From Phycisphaerales bacterium (GTDB lineage Bacteria > Planctomycetota > Phycisphaerae > SM23-33 > FEN-1343), in assembly GCA_003171335.1 (NCBI GenBank), contig PMYD01000138.1, forward strand, positions 1 through 57,589: a DNA stretch of 57,589 nt, written 5' to 3'. A program made the position numbers and the translations under genes. Each line of letters begins with the position of its first letter. Position 1 is the stretch's first letter. The notes beneath the pieces are model-generated. The model ran no database searches, was not told where the DNA came from, and saw only the letters and a list, made by a program, of their open reading frames with translations. This document shows, piece after piece, positions 41,077 to 49,548 of the stretch.

Positions 41077-42566
41077 CTATTGCCGCCACGCGACGGCGCG
41101 GCCGCTTGAGGCTGTGCGGCCGGCGGCGCGCTGTTCTGCACGGGCGCCGGACCGGCTGCGGACCAGGAAGCCCGAGCAGGTGCGGATTCTCTGGCCGCCG
41201 GGGCGGGTGCGGCCGCGGCGAAATTGGCCGCCGCATGGGGTGCGGAGGGTGCGAACCCGATTCCCGTTTGTGCGGCCGGACCTCCGGAATGCGCCGCGGG
41301 CGCTGCGGGCGAAGCCATTACCGGGGCGGCAGAAGCATGCGGCGCGGCGAGAGGTGCGGCTGCGGGTGCAGCGGCCCGAGCCGCTGTCGCAGCGGTCCCT
41401 TGGGCGGTCGGAGCGTGCGGGGCGGCGATGGGAGCGGCTGCAAGCTTGGGTGCAGCCATCGCTGGGGCCGCTGGTGCGGCGGAAGTTGAGATCGTCGTGA
41501 ACTGCACTCCCCACGTCGTTCTCGCGGCCGGTGCGGCCATCGCCGGCCTTGCAGATCGTCCGCTGATGACCAAGACATTGGTGCCTGTCGCTGGCGATGG
41601 AGCGGATTTCACATCGGCGGGGTTGGCGACCGTCGAGGCCGTGGGCCAGGAAATATGGGTCCTGGGGGTGTCGCTCCTGGCGGAATCGCCGTTGATCGGC
41701 GTCATTTTGACCGTTGGCGTTTTGGCCGAGGGGGCGGGATTCACCGCCGGGGCACCGGTCTGCGGGTCGGATAATTTGTTCTTCGATGTAGCGTTGGCCG
41801 AAGGAATGCCGCCGCTGACTGCGCGGGCGCTGTTGCTGCGGATAGGCTGCGTGTTCAGGCTAATAGCCTTGGGCGGTGTCAGAATGGCAGGGAGCGTCGG
41901 CACTGCCGGCCGGTCTGTCGGCTTGACGTGAATGCTGTTGCCATCGCGCGCCCCGGTGCCAGGGTTTCCATGCCGATCGCGGGGGGCCTGATTCGGATCG
42001 CGCCGGCCATCGCGGTGATTCGGGTCGCCTTGTCCATCGTGCCGACCATCACCATCGCGATGATGGCGCGGCAGCGGATAGGAAATGTGCCAGTGATCGT
42101 GAATGACAATGACCGTTCCGTAGGCTGGCCCATCGTCGTAAACAATGACCGGCGCAGGGGCGATCGGATCAACAAAGATGGGCTCTTCCACCACGACCGG
42201 CACGTACACCGTCGCCGGCGCGATGGCCGCCTCCGCGGGAACCACCGCCGGTGCGGCCGGGACGGCGGCAATTTCCTGAGATCCCTCTGGCGCTTCGGCC
42301 GGCACGATGACAGTCTGGCCGCCGGCGGCGGTCGGCACTGGAGGCACGTCGATCGGCGGCGAATTCTGCGGCGACTGGCTGTTGTTCGCGGTGGCCGGTT
42401 CCTGCGGGCCGGAGAAAGCCACGTCGATCTGTCCAGTGGCGGGGGCCGGGCTGGAGGGTTCAACCACCAGGTGCGGCTCGCGCAACGGCCTGCCGTCTGT
42501 CTGACTGCAACCAGCCAGAGCTATTAAACCCACGGCCCCAACGACCGCCCACACTGTCGCTTTCAT
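41016..42566 (-). CDS. Ala/Pro-rich low-complexity lipoprotein
   Basis: A 516-aa predicted lipoprotein: signal peptide with lipobox (VVGAVGLIALAGC). A Pro/Ala/Val-rich region follows, then a His/Asp-rich basic-acidic patch (HDHWHISYPLPRHHRDGDGR). The second half is dominated by Ala-Ala-Pro repeats with almost no predicted fold. It may be a surface spacer or cell-wall-associated protein. The His/Asp patch could bind metals, but that is speculation. Start with AAGGAG-type purines upstream (revcomp of GGCTCCTTCCCC). It is convergent with, and overlaps, the membrane protein gene by 61 bp. The high Ala/Pro content means the frame could partly be a compositional artefact; the signal peptide supports reality. 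Confidence 0.7.
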   Translation of the reverse strand: MKATVWAVVGAVGLIALAGCSQTDGRPLREPHLVVEPSSPAPATGQIDVAFSGPQEPATANNSQSPQNSPPIDVPPVPTAAGGQTVIVPAEAPEGSQEIAAVPAAPAVVPAEAAIAPATVYVPVVVEEPIFVDPIAPAPVIVYDDGPAYGTVIVIHDHWHISYPLPRHHRDGDGRHDGQGDPNHRDGRRDPNQAPRDRHGNPGTGARDGNSIHVKPTDRPAVPTLPAILTPPKAISLNTQPIRSNSARAVSGGIPSANATSKNKLSDPQTGAPAVNPAPSAKTPTVKMTPINGDSARSDTPRTHISWPTASTVANPADVKSAPSPATGTNVLVISGRSARPAMAAPAARTTWGVQFTTISTSAAPAAPAMAAPKLAAAPIAAPHAPTAQGTAATAARAAAPAAAPLAAPHASAAPVMASPAAPAAHSGGPAAQTGIGFAPSAPHAAANFAAAAPAPAARESAPARASWSAAGPAPVQNSAPPAAQPQAAAPSRGGNSQGGGADTGGDSGARRHSQR

Positions 42567-42658
42567 GGTCAGGCTCCTTCCCCTGCGCTAGACCCGTTGC
42601 GAGCGGGAAGGTTAGGGTAATTCGCACCTGCACGCACGGGGAAGTCTGCTCGGCGATC

Positions 42659-42713
42659 CATGCCCACCCGCCTGGGCCGCCCAAGGCGGCTTGCGGCGTG
42701 AGGGCATGCCACC
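42659..42713. repeat. Dispersed TIR element, half copy G
   Basis: Right half: CATGCCCACCCG ... GCGTGAGGGCATGCCACC. It lies in the 293-bp region between the divergent lipoprotein and alcohol dehydrogenase genes. Confidence 0.8.
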
Positions 42714-42815
42714 GGGGACTTCCATCCAAGACCCATATGTCACTTCTATCCCCTGATGTGGCACTTAATTAGGTTTCGCCGCCGGATTTGGTTTTCAGAA
42801 ATGGATTCTCGAATT

Positions 42816-42823
42816 GGTATAAT
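42816..42823 (+). promoter_or_regulatory. Extended -10 promoter of the alcohol dehydrogenase
   Basis: TGGTATAAT includes a perfect TATAAT at 42818-42823 with the TG extension. No good -35 is seen 17 bases upstream. The distance to the start codon is 36 bp. Confidence 0.5.
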
Positions 42824-42859
42824 CCCGTTCCTACAGAGCCCCTGCCGTACTAGGGAGCC

Positions 42860-43912
42860 ATGCGAGGTGCCGTGCAACAAGCCCTATTGAAAGCGGCCGA
42901 GAGCATCGTCCTTGACGATAGGTCCATTCCGCAACCGCGGGCGGGCGAAGCGCTGGTGCGCATCCGGAGCGTCGGCGTGTGCGGCTCCGACATGCACATG
43001 TATCGCTTCGGCCAGATCGGCGGCATTCGCATCGATGACGCCGGCGGGCCCTTTGTACCAGGCCACGAGGCGGCGGGCATCGTCGAGGCGGTGGGCGAGG
43101 GCGTCAGCGCCGACCTGGTCGGCCGGCGCGTGGCGATCGAGCCGACCATCAACTGCGGCCAGTGCCCGTGGTGCCTGGCGGGGCAGGCTAATGTCTGTCC
43201 CCACCATACCTTCCTGGGCTTGCCCGGCTGCGATGGCGCGCTGCGGCAGTACATGACGCACCCGGCGCGGCTGTGTGTGCCTGTCGGCGATGAACTGACG
43301 GATGATGAACTGGTTATGCTGGAGCCGCTGGCGATCGCCGTGCACGCATTAGATCGGGCCGGCTGGGCCGGCGGCCAGGGCGCGCTGGTCCTGGGCGCTG
43401 GGCCGATCGGGCTGTCGATCCTTTGCCTGCTGGCCTCCGCCGGCGCTGACCCGATCGTCGTGACGGACAAACTGGATTACCGGCTGAACCTGGCCTCTGA
43501 GCTGGGCGCCACGTGCACGCTGAACCCGACGCGGGATGATGTGCCGGCGGCCGTGAAGAAAATCGGTGGCGGGTATGGCCTGCCGTTTGTTTTCGAGGCG
43601 GTCGGCGAGCAGCAGACGTTCGAGCATATGGTCGCTTGCGCCGCCCCGGCGGGCATCGTGGCGGTGGTGGGTATTTCCGCCTCTGACCACCTGGGTTTCC
43701 CGCATGCGCCAGCCCGGAGAAAAGGATTGGATTTGCGAATGGTCCGGCGTTCCAACCATACGCTGGAACGGGCGTTGCGCTGGGCCAAGAGCCGCCATCT
43801 GCCGCTGGGCAGATTCATCACGCACCATTATCCATTGGCGGACGTACAGAAAGCCTACGATCAAGTGAGTCGTTACGCCGATGGTGTAGTTAAGTCGGTG
43901 ATACAGCCGTAG
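42860..43912 (+). CDS. Zinc-dependent MDR alcohol/polyol dehydrogenase
   Basis: A 350-aa medium-chain dehydrogenase of the sorbitol/threonine dehydrogenase branch. Catalytic zinc ligands C41 (VGVCGSDMH), H69-E70 (PGHEAAG) and the structural zinc cysteines C99, C102, C105 and C113 (CGQCPWCLAGQANVC) are intact. The Rossmann GxGxxG is ALVLGAGPIGLS, and the coenzyme-specificity aspartate is in IVVTDKLDYR, suggesting NAD+. The substrate is probably a polyol or sugar alcohol, not determinable here. Start is the ATG two bases after AGGGAG (spacing short; a GTG four codons later is an alternative). It stands alone, with its own promoter-like sequence. Confidence 0.9.
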   Translation: MRGAVQQALLKAAESIVLDDRSIPQPRAGEALVRIRSVGVCGSDMHMYRFGQIGGIRIDDAGGPFVPGHEAAGIVEAVGEGVSADLVGRRVAIEPTINCGQCPWCLAGQANVCPHHTFLGLPGCDGALRQYMTHPARLCVPVGDELTDDELVMLEPLAIAVHALDRAGWAGGQGALVLGAGPIGLSILCLLASAGADPIVVTDKLDYRLNLASELGATCTLNPTRDDVPAAVKKIGGGYGLPFVFEAVGEQQTFEHMVACAAPAGIVAVVGISASDHLGFPHAPARRKGLDLRMVRRSNHTLERALRWAKSRHLPLGRFITHHYPLADVQKAYDQVSRYADGVVKSVIQP

Positions 43913-44007
43913 CTAGGCAACGGCATCCCCGGTCCGCTCGCAGTGAGGCGGCCGGTGGCCGGAGCGTTGTTGGAAAAAAGGCAGGCTCGGACAGGGAGAG
44001 AAGCAGC

Positions 44008-45174
44008 ATGTTCAATAGGACACTGTGCCTTGTGGTCGTAGCGGCCTGTGGGGCGGTACTGGCTCCAGCCATCTGCCGGGCGGAGGAGAATATCACTCGC
44101 CCCTGCCGCCGGCTGGTGTTGTCGTTCCCGCGGCCCGGTACGCTGGCCGAGGTGCTGGTGGAAGATGGCGACGTGATCAAGGAAGGCCAGCTCCTGATCC
44201 GCCAGGATGATGCCCCCGAGCGGGCGCAGCTTGCCGACCTGCAGCGGCAGGCGACCGATGACACGCGCGTCCGCTACGCGCAGGTGGCCCTGGACCAGTC
44301 GCAGGTGGAGCTGGAGCGAAACGTGAGCCTCTTCCTGTGGAAGAGCGGCGATGGCTCGCACATCTCGCGGGCCAAGGCCAGGCAGGGGCTGGATGTGCTG
44401 ACCACCGATGGCATTGACGGCCTGGCGCGGCTGCGCGGCGACAAGGAGGGCGATGAGAATTTCGCCGGCCCCGGCGCCGTCAGCGCCCTGGAAGTGGAAC
44501 GTGCCCTGCTGGATGTCAAGCTGAAGAAGGCCTCGCTGCAGGTGGCCGAACTGGAATTCAACACCGCCAAGTGCAACCGCGACCAGATGGTGGCCCATAT
44601 CGAGCAGATGAAGATCATCAGCCCGATCAACGGCCGCGTGGAGCGGCTGATCCTGCGCAAGGGCGAATCGGCCGATGCGCTCAAGGAAGTGATCCTGCTC
44701 ATCCAGACAGACCCGCTGTGGGTGGAGCTGTCGGTACCGATGGACAAGGCCCGGCTGCTGGCGGTGGGCCAGACGGCCGCCGTGCAGTATCCGCAGGAGG
44801 TCTTCGGCGTCAGCTCGCCGCGGCCGGCCGAATCGCGCAGCGGCAAGATCGTCTTCAAGAGCAACATGGCCAACCAGGCGGGCTCGTTGATGATCCGCGT
44901 GGAAGTGACCAACCCGAATAACCGCCCGGCGGGCGAGCGGGCGATGGTGCATTTTGACGCCCTGACGGGCATCAAGGGCACGGACATGCTTCCCGCCAGC
45001 CGGCCCAGCACGGCCCTTCGGGCCGGATCGCCGGCCGCGGCCGCGCCAGTGAACGCTCAGACGCCGGTGGCCCCCGCCGCCCCGGCTGTGCCGACGCCGG
45101 CCGCCGTCGCGCCCAAGGCCGATAGGCCAGCGGTGCTGGTAGCGCCCGGGGATGGATCCGGCAGGCGGTCCTGA
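44008..45174 (+). CDS. HlyD-family periplasmic adaptor protein
   Basis: A 388-aa membrane-fusion/adaptor protein. A signal peptide (LVVVAACGAVLAPAICRA) precedes the first half of a biotinyl-lipoyl domain (LSFPRPGTLAEVLVEDGDVI, then KEGQLLIRQDD). A helical hairpin (~70-200) with an insertion follows, then the second lipoyl half (IISPINGRVERLILRKGESA) and a beta-barrel (PLWVELSVPMDKARLLAVGQ). The Ala/Pro tail from ~330 is low-complexity. Adaptors of this class bridge an inner-membrane transporter to an outer component. It opens a four-gene cluster with a GAF-HlyD protein, a PqqD-M50-HlyD protein and a SecA paralogue, so it probably belongs to that export machine. Start preceded by AGGGAGAG. Confidence 0.88.
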   Translation: MFNRTLCLVVVAACGAVLAPAICRAEENITRPCRRLVLSFPRPGTLAEVLVEDGDVIKEGQLLIRQDDAPERAQLADLQRQATDDTRVRYAQVALDQSQVELERNVSLFLWKSGDGSHISRAKARQGLDVLTTDGIDGLARLRGDKEGDENFAGPGAVSALEVERALLDVKLKKASLQVAELEFNTAKCNRDQMVAHIEQMKIISPINGRVERLILRKGESADALKEVILLIQTDPLWVELSVPMDKARLLAVGQTAAVQYPQEVFGVSSPRPAESRSGKIVFKSNMANQAGSLMIRVEVTNPNNRPAGERAMVHFDALTGIKGTDMLPASRPSTALRAGSPAAAAPVNAQTPVAPAAPAVPTPAAVAPKADRPAVLVAPGDGSGRRS

Positions 45175-45266
45175 TGGATCGATGTGGGAAATACCCATGT
45201 CGAGCCCCCGGCTTGCCGGTCCCGCGAATGTGCAGACCTTGACGCTTGAGACAGGAAGAGTCGCCT

Positions 45267-47186
45267 ATGGCACCACAGGTATCACAGACGCCCGCGGGCG
45301 TTCGGCCGCCGACGGTCGCGGAATTGGTCGATCGTCTGAGCCGATTCGACGGGCCGCCCGAGGTGTTCCTGGTCAACCTGCTGGCGGTGCAATGCCACCT
45401 GGCGGGCGCCGAGACCGGGGCCATCCTGCGCACGGCCGGTCCCAAGGCGCAGCCGGAGATTCTGGCCTTGTATCCGCCGCTGACGCAGGGCGCGGCGGTT
45501 CCCCCCTGGGCGGGGCAGGCCGCCGAGTCGATCGGCGAAGTGATCGGCTCGGGCGCGACCATGGTTCGCCCGGTCTTCAGCGCGGATGACCTGTACGGCG
45601 CTGAGGCCAAGCAACTGTTGATCCTGGTGCCTTTGCGTGGCGGCCAGGGCGTGCGCGGCGTGGCGGCCTTCGTCGCCGCCAATCGCGGACGGGCGGCCAC
45701 CGAGCAGGCCCGCGAGCGGCTGGAAATCTCCAGCAGCCTCTTAAGCCTGTACGAAATGCGGCTGACCCTCCAGCAGCGTCAGGCCGACTTCCAGCGCCTG
45801 CGCACGGCCATGGAGGTGCTTTCGGCCATCAACGAGCAGCCGCGAATCGCCGGGGCGGCCATGGCCATGTGCAACGAGGTGGCCTCGCGCTGGCGGGCCG
45901 ACCGCGTGAGCCTGGGCTTCCTGAAGGGCCGGTACGTCCACCTCAAGGCGACCAGCCACACGGAAAAATTCAGCCGCAAGATGAAGCTCGTGCAGGATAT
46001 CGAGGCGGCCCAGGAAGAGTGCCTCGATCAGGATATCGAGGTAGTGTTCCCCGTCTCGCAGGAATCCACGTATGTCAGCCGGGCCGCGGGCGAGCTCTCG
46101 CGCCAGCACGGCCCTTCGGCGATCGTCAGCCTGCCGCTGCGGCGGGCGGGCCAGGTCACCGGCGTCATCACCGTCGAGCGGTCCAACGAGCACGTCTTCA
46201 CCGGCGAGGATATCGAATCGCTGCGGCTGACCTGCGAGCTGGCCACCGCCCGTATGGTGAGCCTGTACGAAATGGACCGCTGGTTCGGCGCCCGCGCCGT
46301 GGCCGGTGCACGCAAGGGCCTGTCCACGCTGGTGGGGGCCAAGCATACCTGGATCAAGGTGGTGGCGATCCTGGCCTTTGCGGCCATCGCCTTCCTGGTC
46401 TTCGCCAAGGGCCGCTACCGCGTGCAGTCGCCCTTCACGGTCCAGGCGGTGGAACGCCGGCTGATCTCGGCGCCGTTTGACGGCGTGCTGGGCAAGGTGA
46501 ACGTCCGCCCGGGCGACACCGTCGAGGTCGACCAGACGCTGGCGGAGATGGATACCAAGGAACTCGGCCTGCAACTGGAAGTGAAGAGCCACGAGTACGG
46601 CATCACCAACGCCGAGCGCACCGCGGCCGAAAGCGAAAGCAAGGATGCCGACGTCGCCAAGTACACCGAGCAGCTCAAGCAGATCCAGGCCGACATTGAC
46701 CTGCTCCAGTACCGCATCGACCAGGCGGTCCTGAAATCGCCCATCAAGGGCAAGCTCCTGCAGGGCGACCTGGTGCAGCAGATCGGCATGACCGTGCAGA
46801 CGGGCAAGGTGCTCTTTGAGGTCGGGCCGCTGGAGAAGCTACGGGCCGAGCTGCGCATCAAGGAGGACCAGATCGGCGATGTGGCCGCCGCCATGCGCGA
46901 GCGGCCCGGCAAGGTCGAGGGTGAGCTGGCCACCGAGGGCTTTCCCGGCGACAAGATCCACTTCACCGTGGAGACGATCATTCCGGTCGCCGAGGTGAAG
47001 GACCAGAAGAACATCTTCCGCGTCCGCGTCGTGCTGGATGACAAGAAGCTCGAATCCGGCCCGCCGCCCTCCTGGCTGGTGCCGGGAGTCGAGGGCGTGG
47101 CCAAGGTGGATATCGAGAAGCGCCGCTACGCGTGGATCTGGACCCGCCAGTTGGTCAACTGGGTCCGCATGAGACTGTGGTGGTAG
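45267..47186 (+). CDS. GAF-domain plus HlyD-type membrane adaptor
   Basis: A 639-aa two-part protein. Residues ~1-340 are cytoplasmic: an N-terminal GAF-like segment, a short helix, and a clear GAF domain (about 180-335: TAMEVLSAINEQPRIAGAAM, VVFPVSQESTYVSRAAGEL, then SIVSLPL-like SAIVSLPLRRAGQVTGVITV). One transmembrane helix (about 368-388: IKVVAILAFAAIAFLVFAKG) leads to a HlyD/RND-adaptor region with VQAVERRLISAPFDGVLGKV, VRPGDTVEVDQTLAEMDTKE, a coiled-coil hairpin and SPIKGKLLQGDLVQQIGMTV. The GAF part could sense a small molecule and gate the adaptor. ATG 45267 has AGGAAGAG seven bases upstream; an upstream TTG in frame is less likely. A hairpin (47184-47204) lies at the stop codon. Confidence 0.87.
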   Translation: MAPQVSQTPAGVRPPTVAELVDRLSRFDGPPEVFLVNLLAVQCHLAGAETGAILRTAGPKAQPEILALYPPLTQGAAVPPWAGQAAESIGEVIGSGATMVRPVFSADDLYGAEAKQLLILVPLRGGQGVRGVAAFVAANRGRAATEQARERLEISSSLLSLYEMRLTLQQRQADFQRLRTAMEVLSAINEQPRIAGAAMAMCNEVASRWRADRVSLGFLKGRYVHLKATSHTEKFSRKMKLVQDIEAAQEECLDQDIEVVFPVSQESTYVSRAAGELSRQHGPSAIVSLPLRRAGQVTGVITVERSNEHVFTGEDIESLRLTCELATARMVSLYEMDRWFGARAVAGARKGLSTLVGAKHTWIKVVAILAFAAIAFLVFAKGRYRVQSPFTVQAVERRLISAPFDGVLGKVNVRPGDTVEVDQTLAEMDTKELGLQLEVKSHEYGITNAERTAAESESKDADVAKYTEQLKQIQADIDLLQYRIDQAVLKSPIKGKLLQGDLVQQIGMTVQTGKVLFEVGPLEKLRAELRIKEDQIGDVAAAMRERPGKVEGELATEGFPGDKIHFTVETIIPVAEVKDQKNIFRVRVVLDDKKLESGPPPSWLVPGVEGVAKVDIEKRRYAWIWTRQLVNWVRMRLWW

Positions 47187-47204
47187 CCGTGCGAAGCACG
47201 GCTA
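47184..47204 (+). terminator. Hairpin at the stop codon of the GAF-HlyD gene
   Basis: AGCCGTGC-GAA-GCACGGCT, extended by T-A at each end, overlaps the TAG stop. It has no U-tract. It may be an attenuator, a repeat or an mRNA-stabilising stem rather than a terminator. Confidence 0.35.
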
Positions 47205-47217
47205 GAGCAGGAGCGCG

Positions 47218-47285
47218 GAGAAAGTAGAAAGTAGAGAAGAACCAAGGTCTCCTGCGGTCTACTTTCGACTCTCTACTTTCTGCCT
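47218..47285. repeat. Word-repeat hairpin (GAAAGTAGA word)
   Basis: The left arm (about 47218-47242) iterates AGAAAGTAGAAAGTAG. The right arm (47257-47285) carries the complement CTACTTTC twice. The centre is ~15 bp. It lies between the GAF-HlyD and M50 genes. Confidence 0.78.
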
Positions 47286-47306
47286 TGCATACAGGAATAG
47301 TTGCGA

Positions 47307-49547
47307 ATGCCTGTAGAACGCCCGACATTCAGCGAGTCCTGGTATCGCGTGGCCACGCTGCGTCCGCGTTTGCGCTCGACGGTGCAGGTGTACCGCCAGC
47401 ACTATCGCGGCCAGATGTGGCACGTGCTCCAGGATCCGTCCAATAACCAGTTTTCGCGGCTTTCCGAGCCGGCGTACCACTTCGTGGCCTTGCTGGATGG
47501 CAAGCGCAACATCTCCGACGTGTGGGATGCCTGCAACGCCGAGTTCGGCGATTCAGCGCCCACGCAGGGCGAGGCGGTGCAGCTCTTAGGCCAGCTCTAT
47601 ACGGCCAACCTGCTCCAGGGCGAGCTGCCGCCCGATGCCCAGGGGCTTTTCGACCGCTACCGCAAGCGCGTGCAGCGCGAGATCCAGAGCTACCTGGCCA
47701 ACCTGCTGTTCCTGCGCATCCCGGTGCTGGACCCGGACCGCTTCCTGCAGCGCTGGGTGGCGATCGTCGGGCAGATTTTCACCGTTCCCGGGGTGATCTG
47801 CTGGGCCATCCTGCTGTCGGTGGGCGTGTTCCACGTCGTGCAGCACTGGGGGGCGCTGGTCTCGCAGGCCGATCACGTGCTGGACCCTGAGCAGTTGCCG
47901 CTGATGTACGTCAGCCTGATCTTCATCAAGGTGCTGCACGAGTTCGGCCACGCCTTCGCCTGTAAAAAGTTCGGCCAGGAAGCCGGCGGCGGCGAAGTGC
48001 ACGTCGTGGGCGTGATGTTCCTGGTCTTCACGCCGCTGCCGTACGTGGATGCCTCCAGCAGTTGGGCCTTCCGCCAGAAGTGGCGCCGGCTCATGGTCGA
48101 TGCCGGCGGCATGTACGTGGAACTGGCCGTGGCGGCCGTGGCGGCCGTTATCTGGGCGTCCACGGGCCCCGGGCCGCTGCACACCATCATGTACAACATG
48201 ATGTTCATCGCCAGCGTCTCGACGGTGCTCTTCAACGCCAACCCGCTGCTGCGGTACGACGGCTACTACATGCTGTCGGACCTGCTGGAAATTCCCAACC
48301 TCGCCAACCGGTCCAAGCAGTACATCTACTATCTGGTGCGCAAGTATGTGTGGGGCGTGCGGCACGTCCGCAACCCGGCCCACACGACGGGCGAGAAGGC
48401 GTGGTTCATCTTCTACGGCATCACCTCCACGGCGTACCGGTTCTTCATCTGCTTCCGCATTCTGCTGTTCATCGCCGACAAGCTGTTCATGGTCGGCGCG
48501 GTGCTGGCGGTGGCCTCGGTGTTCGTCTGGGTGATGATCCCGTTGGGCAAGTTCGTGCATTACCTGTTCACCAGCGGCGAGCTGATCCGCAGCCGCGGCC
48601 GCGCGATGCTCACCACGGCGGGCACGCTGGCGATCCTCGTCTCTTTGCTGGGGCTGCTGCCCTGCAACGACCGCGTCCGCGTCGATGGCGTGGTGTGGCC
48701 CGACCAGATGCAGGAAGTTCACGCCCAGACGCCCGGCTGGGTGCACGCCGACTATGCGCCCGATGGCAAGCTTGTCCAGGCGGGCGATGTGCTGGTCAAC
48801 AGCGATAACTTCGAGGTCGAGACCGACCTGACCAAGAAGCTGGCCGAGCGCGAGGGCCTGAAGGTCGAGAAGATGCGCGGCTTGACCACCGGCGACACCA
48901 AGACCGTGGCCCAGGCGGACATGGCGCTGGCCCGCGTGGACAAGGAGATCGACAAGCTTCAGGCCGACCGCGACGAACTGTCCATCCGCGCGCCCCTGGC
49001 GGGCCAGTGGGTGGCACCGGACATCGATGTGCTCCAGGGCACCTACGTCAAGAAGGGCGACAAGCTGGGCGTCGTGGCCAACCTGGACAAGGACCTGATC
49101 ATCCGCTGCGTCGCCGAGCAGGATTACGGCCCGGCGTTCCGCCCGCAGGCGGAAAAAGACAAGACGATGCGCGCGGAGATCCGCATCAAGGGCCTGCCGG
49201 AGATCCGCGCCAAGCGGCAGGGGAAGTCTGTTCTTCTGGACAAGCTTTCCGGCGCCGCCACCATCGAGGACATGCGCGTGGGCCTCCAGCAGTTGCCCAC
49301 CGCGGCTTTAGGCGCGACCGCCGGCGGTTCCATTGCCACCGACGTGCAGGACCCCAACCACGTCACGCCGGCCAGCCCGGTCTTCGAGGTGCGCGTACAC
49401 CTGGCGCTGGATGACCCCGACCTGCTGGCGCAGCACGTGCTGTGGCCGGGCCAGCGCGTGGTCGTGCGCTTCCACCTGGATAAGAAGCCGCTGGCGGTGC
49501 AGTGGTTCCGCTCGTTGCAGCAGTTGATCCAGCGCAGGGGTCTGTAG
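47307..49547 (+). CDS. PqqD-like / site-2 protease M50 / HlyD fusion
   Basis: A 746-aa membrane protein with three parts. The N-terminal ~110 residues look like a PqqD-type peptide-binding winged helix (FSRLSEPAYHFVALLDGKRN, then ISDVWDAC). The M50 metalloprotease core has HEFGH (H211, E212, H215) in the first of several transmembrane helices, and a distal NANPLLRYDGYYMLSDLLEI whose Asp (about 318) is the third zinc ligand. The C-terminal ~280 residues form a HlyD-like periplasmic arm (GWVHADYAPDGKLVQAGDVL, SIRAPLAGQWVAPDIDVLQG). ATG 47307 was preferred to a TTG two codons upstream. It ends 1 bp before the SecA paralogue starts, so the two are tightly coupled. It probably processes or exports a peptide substrate. 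Confidence 0.88.
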   Translation: MPVERPTFSESWYRVATLRPRLRSTVQVYRQHYRGQMWHVLQDPSNNQFSRLSEPAYHFVALLDGKRNISDVWDACNAEFGDSAPTQGEAVQLLGQLYTANLLQGELPPDAQGLFDRYRKRVQREIQSYLANLLFLRIPVLDPDRFLQRWVAIVGQIFTVPGVICWAILLSVGVFHVVQHWGALVSQADHVLDPEQLPLMYVSLIFIKVLHEFGHAFACKKFGQEAGGGEVHVVGVMFLVFTPLPYVDASSSWAFRQKWRRLMVDAGGMYVELAVAAVAAVIWASTGPGPLHTIMYNMMFIASVSTVLFNANPLLRYDGYYMLSDLLEIPNLANRSKQYIYYLVRKYVWGVRHVRNPAHTTGEKAWFIFYGITSTAYRFFICFRILLFIADKLFMVGAVLAVASVFVWVMIPLGKFVHYLFTSGELIRSRGRAMLTTAGTLAILVSLLGLLPCNDRVRVDGVVWPDQMQEVHAQTPGWVHADYAPDGKLVQAGDVLVNSDNFEVETDLTKKLAEREGLKVEKMRGLTTGDTKTVAQADMALARVDKEIDKLQADRDELSIRAPLAGQWVAPDIDVLQGTYVKKGDKLGVVANLDKDLIIRCVAEQDYGPAFRPQAEKDKTMRAEIRIKGLPEIRAKRQGKSVLLDKLSGAATIEDMRVGLQQLPTAALGATAGGSIATDVQDPNHVTPASPVFEVRVHLALDDPDLLAQHVLWPGQRVVVRFHLDKKPLAVQWFRSLQQLIQRRGL

Positions 49548-49548
49548 C